From contig CAIZIT010000090.1 in the NCBI GenBank assembly GCA_903933115.1, positions 1-40,106 on the forward strand: a DNA stretch of 40,106 bases. Direction: 5' to 3'. The notes below the pieces were generated by a model. It ran no database searches, was not told where the DNA came from, and worked only from the letters and a program-made list of their open reading frames with translations. A program made the position numbers and the translations under genes. Each line of letters begins with the position of its first letter. Position 1 is the stretch's first letter. Source of the DNA: an uncultured Burkholderiales bacterium (GTDB lineage Bacteria; Pseudomonadota; Gammaproteobacteria; Burkholderiales; Burkholderiaceae_C). Below, one piece after another: positions 34,199 through 40,106 of this stretch.

Positions 34199-36778
34199 TT
34201 AAACCGACTCAGCCACCTTCTTGTAGCTGTCAATTTGATCGAAATTCATGTAACGATAAATATTGGCTGAACTGGTGTTGATCACACCAATATCGGTCAA
34301 ATACTCTTCGCGTGAAGGAATTCGGCCCAATTTAGAGCAAATGGCGGCCAACTCAGCAGAGCCCAAGTACACCTGCGTGTTTTTACCCAAGCGGTTGGGG
34401 AAATTTCTGGTGGAAGTTGACATCACCGTCGCGCCCTCTTTCACTTGAGCCTGGTTACCCATGCACAAAGAGCATCCTGGCATCTCCATTCTGGCGCCAG
34501 CGTTGCCAAAGACACCGTAGTGACCCTCTGCGGTCAATTGCTCGGCATCCATCTTGGTGGGTGGTGCCATCCACAGTTTCACGGGGATGTCACGCTTGCC
34601 TTCAAGCAATTTGGATGCAGCGCGGAAATGTCCAATATTGGTCATGCATGAACCGATGAAGACCTCATCGATTTTTGAACCTGCAACGTCGGACAATGTT
34701 TTCGCATCATCAGGATCATTGGGGCAGCAAACAATTGGCTCCACAATCTCAGCCAAATCAATCTCAATGACCGCTGCATACTCTGCATCTTTGTCCGCTT
34801 GCAACAAAGTGGGGTTCTTGAGCCAATCTTGCATGGCTTTGATGCGCCTATTGATAGAGCGCACATCGGAGTAGCCCTGTGCAATCATGTTTTTCAACAA
34901 AACGATGTTGCTGTTGATGTACTCAATCACAGGGGCTTTGTCCAAGTGAACCGTACAGCCTGCTGCTGATCTCTCGGCTGAGGCGTCGGACAACTCAAAG
35001 GCTTGTTCGACCTTCAACTCTGAGAGTCCTTCAATCTCCAAGATGCGGCCAGAGAAAATGTTTTTCTTGTTCTGCTTCTCAACGGTCAACAAACCTTGCT
35101 TGATGGCGTACAAAGGAATGGCGTGCACCAAATCCCTCAAGGTCACGCCGGGCTGCATTTTGCCTTTAAAGCGCACCAAAACAGACTCAGGCATGTCTAG
35201 AGGCATCACACCGGTTGCAGCAGCAAAGGCCACCAATCCAGAGCCAGCAGGAAAGCTGATACCGATCGGGAAACGTGTGTGTGAATCACCACCCGTACCG
35301 ACGGTATCAGGCAACAGCATTCTGTTGAGCCATGAGTGGATGATGCCGTCACCGGGTTTTAAGGAAATACCGCCGCGGTTGCTCATGAATTCAGGCAACT
35401 CATGGTGCATTTTCACATCAACGGGCTTGGGGTAAGCCGCGGTGTGACAAAACGACTGCATGACCAAATCGGAAGAAAAACCAAGGCAAGCCAAGTCCTT
35501 CAACTCATCACGGGTCATGGGACCGGTGGTGTCTTGAGAACCCACAGAAGTCATCTTGGGCTCACAGTAAGTGCCTGGCAAAACGCCTTGTCCCTCAGGC
35601 AAGCCACACGCTCTTCCAACCATTTTTTGCGCCAAAGAAAAGCCTTTGGTCTTCTTTGCAGGAGAGACAGGCAATCTGAAGAACGTTGCTGGGGGAAGAC
35701 CCAAGCTCTCACGGGCTTTAGCGGTCAAAGCACGTCCAATGATCAAGGGAATTCTTCCGCCAGCTCTCACCTCATCAAAGAGCACTTCACTCTTGATGGT
35801 GAACTCAGCAATCACTTGTCCGTCTTTCAAAGCCTTGCCTTCATATGGGCGAAGCTCGATCTCATCACCCATGTTCATCTTGCTCACATCCAACTCAATG
35901 GGCAATGCACCCGCATCTTCCATCGTGTTGTAAAAAATGGGGGCAATGTTGTTGCCCAAGCACACGCCACCAAAACGCTTGTTGGGCACAAAGGGGATGT
36001 CCTCGCCTGTGAACCAAAGCACTGAGTTGGTCGCTGACTTGCGGCTTGAACCCGTACCCACCACATCACCCACGTAGGCCACCAAGTTGCCACGCGCTCT
36101 CAAGTCTTCAATGAATTTGATGGGACCACGCTTGCCGTCTTCCTCAGGGGTGATGCCATCTCTTTTGTTTTTGAGCATGGCCAATGCATGCAAAGGAATA
36201 TCAGGACGACTCCACGCATCGGGGGCAGGTGAGAGGTCATCGGTATTGGTCTCGCCCGTGACTTTGAAGACCGTCAACTTGATGCTTTGGGGCACCTCTG
36301 GGCGCTCCACAAACCACTCTGCATCGGCCCAAGATTGAACCACGGCCTTGGCGAACGCGTTGCCCTTTTCGGCCTTTTCCTTGACATCATGGAACTGATC
36401 GAACATCAGCAAAGTTTTCTTCAACGCTTGAGCCGCGACAGCAGCGACAGTTGAATCGTCGAGCAAATCAATCAGCGGTGTGAGGTTGTAGCCACCGAGC
36501 ATGGTGCCCAGGAGCTCAGTTGCTTTTTCTCGGGTGAGAAGTGAAGTTTTTTCTGTGCCGTGGGCCACCGCAGCCAAATAAGAGGCTTTGACTTTGGCCG
36601 CATCATCAACGCCAGCAGGCACTCGATGAGTGATCAAATCGACCAAAGTGGCTTCCTCACCCTTTGGAGGTACTTTGAACAACTCCACCAACTGAGATGT
36701 CTGCTCAGCAGACAAGGGCAAAGGTGGGATGCCCAATGCAGCCCTTTCTTTAACGTGTTCACGATAAGCTTGTAACAT
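34199..36778 (-). CDS. acnB: Aconitate hydratase B
   Basis: AcnB interconverts citrate and isocitrate in the TCA cycle. The 859-residue protein has the AcnB layout: an N-terminal HEAT-like domain (1-160), a swivel domain with VGTGSSRKSATNSVLWFTGEDIPF, then the catalytic part with cluster cysteines in GSCMTNIGHFR and PGCSLCMGNQ. The swivel domain lies N-terminal of the catalytic domains, which marks AcnB and not AcnA. TAGGAG lies before the ATG. It is the last gene of the unit mdh, citE-like, hypothetical, acnB, 36 bp after the hypothetical. In some bacteria apo-AcnB also binds mRNA; nothing here shows that. Confidence 0.96.
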   Translation of the reverse strand: MLQAYREHVKERAALGIPPLPLSAEQTSQLVELFKVPPKGEEATLVDLITHRVPAGVDDAAKVKASYLAAVAHGTEKTSLLTREKATELLGTMLGGYNLTPLIDLLDDSTVAAVAAQALKKTLLMFDQFHDVKEKAEKGNAFAKAVVQSWADAEWFVERPEVPQSIKLTVFKVTGETNTDDLSPAPDAWSRPDIPLHALAMLKNKRDGITPEEDGKRGPIKFIEDLRARGNLVAYVGDVVGTGSSRKSATNSVLWFTGEDIPFVPNKRFGGVCLGNNIAPIFYNTMEDAGALPIELDVSKMNMGDEIELRPYEGKALKDGQVIAEFTIKSEVLFDEVRAGGRIPLIIGRALTAKARESLGLPPATFFRLPVSPAKKTKGFSLAQKMVGRACGLPEGQGVLPGTYCEPKMTSVGSQDTTGPMTRDELKDLACLGFSSDLVMQSFCHTAAYPKPVDVKMHHELPEFMSNRGGISLKPGDGIIHSWLNRMLLPDTVGTGGDSHTRFPIGISFPAGSGLVAFAAATGVMPLDMPESVLVRFKGKMQPGVTLRDLVHAIPLYAIKQGLLTVEKQNKKNIFSGRILEIEGLSELKVEQAFELSDASAERSAAGCTVHLDKAPVIEYINSNIVLLKNMIAQGYSDVRSINRRIKAMQDWLKNPTLLQADKDAEYAAVIEIDLAEIVEPIVCCPNDPDDAKTLSDVAGSKIDEVFIGSCMTNIGHFRAASKLLEGKRDIPVKLWMAPPTKMDAEQLTAEGHYGVFGNAGARMEMPGCSLCMGNQAQVKEGATVMSTSTRNFPNRLGKNTQVYLGSAELAAICSKLGRIPSREEYLTDIGVINTSSANIYRYMNFDQIDSYKKVAESV

Positions 36779-36814
36779 TTTTTTCTCCTAAAAAACTAAA
36801 ATTCAACGATCTAC

Positions 36815-37444
36815 TCAAGGTAAGGGTTCGAGCAAACTGGGGGGCGGGGAAACACGCTCCCTCATGGCCACGGCCTGCTGACCTGGGCCTTGGCACTCAT
36901 CGGCCATGCGTTGGCCCAATTTGCTGTTGAAAAGCATTGACTTGTTGCCCAATTGAATCCAAAAGGCACCCAATTTTTTATCTTCCAACTTGACCGCACC
37001 AGTGGGCGTGAGACTGGGGGTCATCAAATATTTCTGTTTTTTCAAGGTGAGTTGAAACCGTCCAGGCAGCTCTTGGATGGGCAACAAAACCACCACTTCG
37101 CCCAACTCGCACTGTAATCTGCCGGTGTAAATTTGAGAGGCGATGGCCATCAACTCCGGCGCCAACGACCCGTTGGACTCATCCTCATTGAAAGGCTCTG
37201 CGCTACTGGTGTTTGAATTTTTGGAGGGCGCGGCTTTGCCCCCACTGGAGGGCCGAACACGTTTTGCTGCATGCTCGTCTTTTTGCAGTGCATGGTTGAC
37301 TCTGACATGCTGGGGTTGGCTCATCTCTTGAGCCCACAAGGACTGTGCGCACAAAAGGACGAGCAGGGTCAAAACAACACCCACTGAACACCACCGAATC
37401 ATCGGGGCCTTTGAATCAATCATGGCGTTCTTAGTGAGCATCAT
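36815..37444 (-). CDS. Secreted conserved hypothetical in the mdh-acnB operon
   Basis: I do not recognise a named family. The 209-residue product has an N-terminal hydrophobic export signal (WCSVGVVLTLLVLLCAQSLWAQ, cleavage near residue 39), then a low-complexity Ser/Asn/Lys-rich stretch (about 45-90) and a compact C-terminal domain (about 95-190) with ASQIYTGRLQCELGEVVVLL, PGRFQLTLKKQKYLM and GAFWIQLGNKSMLFNSKLGQRMADEC. The two cysteines in that domain (in LQCELG and ADECQ) could pair in the periplasm. Its ATG overlaps the citE-like stop as ATGA, so the genes are coupled. From memory, similar genes often sit beside acnB in Burkholderiales. A link to membrane or periplasmic respiration is guesswork. 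Confidence 0.7.
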   Translation of the reverse strand: MMLTKNAMIDSKAPMIRWCSVGVVLTLLVLLCAQSLWAQEMSQPQHVRVNHALQKDEHAAKRVRPSSGGKAAPSKNSNTSSAEPFNEDESNGSLAPELMAIASQIYTGRLQCELGEVVVLLPIQELPGRFQLTLKKQKYLMTPSLTPTGAVKLEDKKLGAFWIQLGNKSMLFNSKLGQRMADECQGPGQQAVAMRERVSPPPSLLEPLP

Positions 37445-38442
37445 GCCTGCCCCAGGTTGTCAAAAAACAAGGATTGAATGGCCTGATGCAAGGGTCTGGC
37501 CGTTGCATGTGCGCGCTCAATGACTTGCCAATAATACCGGTAACTTGCCCGGTCATGCAACCGCCCGGCCAACTGGATCGGCCCCCAGTCGGCTTGATGC
37601 GCCGCTAAAACGATTTCACAAGCCATGCTCACCTCCTCTTCGCTGGGTGAAAGGGCTTGAACAATTGGTTCAATTTGTGCTGGATGGATGCTCCACATTC
37701 TCGTGAAGCCCAAAGTCTCACCGGCCAGTCGAGCACTCTCTCGGATGGCTTGAAGATCCTTGATCTCGGTCACCACACCATGTGCAGGTGTTTTTCCATA
37801 AGCGTGACAAGCGCTCGCCACCTCAAGCTTGGCGCGCAAGAGCAAAGGGTGCTGAAATTGACCTTGGCCGGTCATGGCCCATGCAGGTATCGCTCCTCCG
37901 TGCGCGGAGACAAAATCCATCAAACCAAAACTGAGGGACTGAACGCTTGGGTGCGAGGCGATCGCAAACGCCTGGTTGACCGCGTAAGGCGACTCGATCA
38001 AAGCGTGAATGGGCAAATCTTTTGCCCCGTGTTGAGCCAAGGCCTTGTGGACCCGGCTCACATCATCTAGTGACTCCACCTTGGGGATCATGACATGCGT
38101 TAGACGTGAACCCACCTTGGCAATGATGAGCTCAATATCACTCTCAAAATGAGGGTGATCCAGCGCGTGGATTCGCACCGCAATTTTTGCATCCAGTGGG
38201 CTTTGCGCCACCAATTGAGCAACGCCTTGTGCGTGCTCTTTTTCTGCACCCACAGGTGCGCCATCTTCGCAGTCGAGCGTGACATCAAAAACACAAACGC
38301 CAAGATCATGGGTCATTTGCGCTTGGAGCTGCAAGCTCTTTTCCATGCGCGCTTGAACACCGCTGTAATGATCACAAACCCTCAAACGCACTGCAGCTGC
38401 TTGAGCACCAAGCAACAATTCACGCGGATGGGGTTTGCTCAT
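37441..38442 (-). CDS. HpcH/HpaI aldolase / citrate-lyase beta-like protein
   Basis: This TIM-barrel family includes citrate lyase beta, malyl-CoA lyases and thioesterases that use a CoA ester and Mg. The 333-residue protein has DVTLDCEDGAP (metal-binding acids), VMIPKVES (conserved Lys-Glu strand), LIESPYAV and LSFGLMDFVSAHGG, and a C-terminal RMWSIHPAQIEPI matching the usual WxxHP segment. ATG 38442 is chosen; a TTG at 38460 would add six residues. No other citrate-lyase subunits are near, so it is not classical CitE. It follows mdh by 56 bp and overlaps the secreted hypothetical. A malyl-CoA or citramalyl-CoA type reaction beside TCA genes is plausible but not shown. Confidence 0.8.
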   Translation of the reverse strand: MSKPHPRELLLGAQAAAVRLRVCDHYSGVQARMEKSLQLQAQMTHDLGVCVFDVTLDCEDGAPVGAEKEHAQGVAQLVAQSPLDAKIAVRIHALDHPHFESDIELIIAKVGSRLTHVMIPKVESLDDVSRVHKALAQHGAKDLPIHALIESPYAVNQAFAIASHPSVQSLSFGLMDFVSAHGGAIPAWAMTGQGQFQHPLLLRAKLEVASACHAYGKTPAHGVVTEIKDLQAIRESARLAGETLGFTRMWSIHPAQIEPIVQALSPSEEEVSMACEIVLAAHQADWGPIQLAGRLHDRASYRYYWQVIERAHATARPLHQAIQSLFFDNLGQA

Positions 38443-38498
38443 TGAAATATAAAAGTCCAATGTTGATCAATAAAGGGGCTTCAAGGACACGTTCAGCA

Positions 38499-39485
38499 TC
38501 AAATCAAGTGGGCTACGCCAGCTTGCTCTTCTTGTAACTCTTTCAAGGTTTTTTGGATACAAGTTTGGCTGAACTCATCAATCGCCAAGCCCTCAACCAC
38601 TTTGTATTTTCCACCCTCACACGTCACGGGAAAGCCGAACATGACATCCTTGGGGATACCGTACCAACCGTCTGATGGAATGCCCATCGTGACCCAGCGT
38701 CCATTGGTACCAAGGGCCCAGTCGTGCATGTGATCGATGGCGGCATTGGCAGCCGAGGCGGCCGAGGACAATCCACGTGCATCGATGATCGCAGCACCAC
38801 GCTTGCCCACTGTAGGCAAGAAAACGTTTGCATTCCACTCTTGATCGTTGATCAAATCTTTGACCGATTTGCCATCAATGGTTGCAAATCTGTAGTCAGC
38901 GTACATGGTGGGAGAGTGGTTGCCCCAAACGGCCAACTTCTCAATGCCCGCAACGGGTAAACCTGTCTTGGCTGCAATTTGACTTGCGGCTCTGTTGTGG
39001 TCCAAACGAAGCATGGCCGTGAAGTTCTCACGCTTTAAGTCGGGCGCACTCTTCATGGCAATGTAGGAGTTGGTGTTGGCGGGGTTACCGACCACCAAAA
39101 CCTTGACGTCGCGGCTGGCTGAGGCGTTCAATGCCTTGCCTTGTGCGGTGAAAATTTGAGCATTGGCGGCCAACAAGTCTGCACGCTCCATGCCAGGGCC
39201 TCTTGGACGAGCGCCAACCAGCAATGCGTAGTCGGTGTCTTTGAAGGCTTGGGTGGCGTCGCCGTAGGCGTGCATGTCGTGCAACAAGGGGAATGCACAG
39301 TCTTCCAACTCCATCATCACGCCCTTGAGCGCTTTTTGAGCTTTTTCATCAGGAATTTCCAACAACTGCAAACTCACAGGCTGGTCTTTTCCAAGCATTT
39401 CGCCTGAAGCGATACGGAACAACAATGCATAACCAATTTGACCAGCGGCTCCTGTGACAGCAACGCGAACAGGCTTTTTACTCAT
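38499..39485 (-). CDS. mdh: Malate dehydrogenase
   Basis: Mdh oxidises malate to oxaloacetate with NAD in the TCA cycle. The 328-residue protein is of the cytosolic-like type seen in many betaproteobacteria: nucleotide loop [10 protein letters not shown] (12-21), substrate loop [26 protein letters not shown] and the catalytic histidine in [17 protein letters not shown] lies seven bases before the ATG. It is the first gene of the minus-strand unit that ends with acnB and faces gntR across 161 bp containing a probable operator. All active-site residues appear intact. Confidence 0.95.
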   Translation of the reverse strand: MSKKPVRVAVTGAAGQIGYALLFRIASGEMLGKDQPVSLQLLEIPDEKAQKALKGVMMELEDCAFPLLHDMHAYGDATQAFKDTDYALLVGARPRGPGMERADLLAANAQIFTAQGKALNASASRDVKVLVVGNPANTNSYIAMKSAPDLKRENFTAMLRLDHNRAASQIAAKTGLPVAGIEKLAVWGNHSPTMYADYRFATIDGKSVKDLINDQEWNANVFLPTVGKRGAAIIDARGLSSAASAANAAIDHMHDWALGTNGRWVTMGIPSDGWYGIPKDVMFGFPVTCEGGKYKVVEGLAIDEFSQTCIQKTLKELQEEQAGVAHLI

Positions 39486-39570
39486 GAAAATACTCCAAAC
39501 TTAAATAAAAAATGAAAATTGCACCAGAAATCCTATGCGCCAAGTGTACCCTCTAAATCCCAAAAAAAAG

Positions 39571-39595
39571 ATCTCTTATGTCTTATAAAAGAGAT
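39571..39595. promoter_or_regulatory. Inverted repeat, probable GntR operator between mdh and gntR
   Basis: ATCTCTT (39571-39577) is mirrored by AAGAGAT (39589-39595), with an inner TCTTAT doubled at 39574-39579 and 39581-39586. It lies just upstream of, and partly over the -35 zone of, the likely gntR promoter and 86 bp from the mdh start. Size and symmetry suit a GntR dimer. Binding by this regulator is inferred from position. Confidence 0.6.
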
Positions 39596-39608
39596 GGCAA
39601 TTGCACCG

Positions 39609-39614
39609 TACAAT
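39609..39614 (+). promoter_or_regulatory. Likely -10 box of gntR
   Basis: TACAAT fits a sigma-70 -10 box 32 bp before the gntR start. Its -35 zone (about 39586-39591) is poor in consensus and overlaps the inverted repeat at 39571-39595, as expected for an autoregulated or regulated promoter. Confidence 0.45.
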
Positions 39615-39646
39615 GGGGTCTTTGTTGAAACTCACGAACTTTTTGC

Positions 39647-40106
39647 ATGCGCGAGCACTTGATTGCCCCCAGTCTCCCCGACAACGGTCTGACAGATCGG
39701 GATGCGGCGAGCCCCAAAGTGCCCTCTTTCAGCCCCTTGTACCAACAAATCAAGGGCTTGATGCTCCAAAGCCTGAAAGCGGCCGAATGGAAACCCGGCG
39801 AGATGATCCCCAGCGAATTTGAGTTGGCCGCTCGCTTTTCAGTCAGCCAAGGCACTGTTCGTAAAGCCATCGATGAGTTGGCACAAGAAAATTTACTACT
39901 CAGAAGGCAAGGCAAAGGCACTTTTGTAGCCACTCATTTGGAGCAAAAATTTCAGTACCGCTTCTTGAAATTGGTGCCCAATTCAAGCCAATTGACCCCT
40001 CCAGGTCCCGCACAAAGGACCATTGTCTGGTGCAAAAAGGCCCAAGCGAACGCAGAAATTGCCCAAGCACTGCAAGTTCCCAAGGGATCTTCCATTCTTC
40101 AAGTCA
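39647..40106 (+). CDS. GntR-family (HutC type) transcriptional regulator, truncated by window edge
   Basis: The visible 153 codons start at ATG 39647. Residues 28-95 are a GntR winged helix: LYQQIKGLML, PGEMIPSEFELAARF (with the PSE motif), VSQGTVRKAIDEL as recognition helix and RRQGKGTFVATH as wing. After a short linker the start of a UTRA ligand-binding domain is seen (about 103 onward: QYRFLKLVP... ALQVPKGSSIL), placing it in the HutC subfamily. No clear ribosome binding site is visible. It diverges from mdh; in Comamonadaceae relatives, from memory, this gene precedes the sdhCDAB-gltA genes, which would lie right of the window. It probably controls TCA-cycle genes in both directions. Confidence 0.85.
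   Translation, partial: MREHLIAPSLPDNGLTDRDAASPKVPSFSPLYQQIKGLMLQSLKAAEWKPGEMIPSEFELAARFSVSQGTVRKAIDELAQENLLLRRQGKGTFVATHLEQKFQYRFLKLVPNSSQLTPPGPAQRTIVWCKKAQANAEIAQALQVPKGSSILQV

Noticed and set aside
37441-38442. Classical citrate lyase beta subunit (CitE)
   Set aside because: No citD, citF or citC genes lie nearby and the context is aerobic TCA genes.

Overview
The window looks like a chromosomal segment of a betaproteobacterium of the order Burkholderiales, most likely a Comamonadaceae-type bacterium. This rests on protein style and gene order: mdh, a CitE-like gene, a secreted hypothetical and acnB lie divergent from a GntR regulator; xseB-ispA-dxs lies divergent from a Rieske oxygenase; polA lies divergent from thrB, a BPSS1780-type membrane protein and a convergent uvrD. 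GC content judged from a few sampled lines is about 50-60 percent. No rRNA, tRNA, insertion sequence, phage gene or CRISPR array was recognised, and the region reads as ordinary, densely coding chromosome.

Layout, left to right. (1) 1-645: the N-terminal part of recC on the minus strand, running off the left edge. (2) 787-7469, minus strand: a molybdenum-hydroxylase cluster transcribed coxS, coxL, coxM, coxD, coxE, coxG. The large subunit has the AYRGAGR active-site motif of form II (CO-dehydrogenase-like) enzymes and not the cysteine motif of proven CO oxidisers. (3) 8062-11361: a TRAP transporter with dctQ-dctM on the plus strand converging on dctP on the minus strand, separated by a bidirectional terminator. 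(4) 11560-14663, minus strand: xseB-ispA-dxs, making isoprenoid precursors, with the small subunit of exonuclease VII. (5) 15090-17292: a Rieske oxygenase alpha subunit and a rhodanese-type sulfurtransferase. (6) 17320-21917, minus strand: polA, a Tat-exported dienelactone-hydrolase-like protein and a ZIP metal transporter. (7) 22276-27844: thrB, a membrane protein, convergent uvrD, and guaC. (8) 28026-34064, plus strand: a seven-gene unit bounded by terminators, with a secreted carboxymuconolactone-decarboxylase-like protein, a NitT/TauT-type ABC ATPase, two permeases, a signal-less solute-binding-like protein, an exported solute-binding protein and an alpha/beta hydrolase resembling 2,6-dihydropseudooxynicotine hydrolase. 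(9) 34199-39485, minus strand: a TCA-cycle operon mdh, citE-like, secreted hypothetical, acnB. A HutC-type GntR regulator (39647 to the right edge) diverges from it across a probable operator.

The most interesting parts are the seven-gene uptake-and-hydrolysis unit, whose gene set I do not recognise as a described pathway, and the form II cox cluster facing a TRAP transporter, with a guanine-quadruplex motif in the coxS-coxL gap. Both look like scavenging systems for small organic compounds whose substrates cannot be read from sequence. Other points worth checking are an intrinsic terminator in the guaC leader, an inverted repeat over the gntR promoter, and two sets of short repeats in gene-free gaps.
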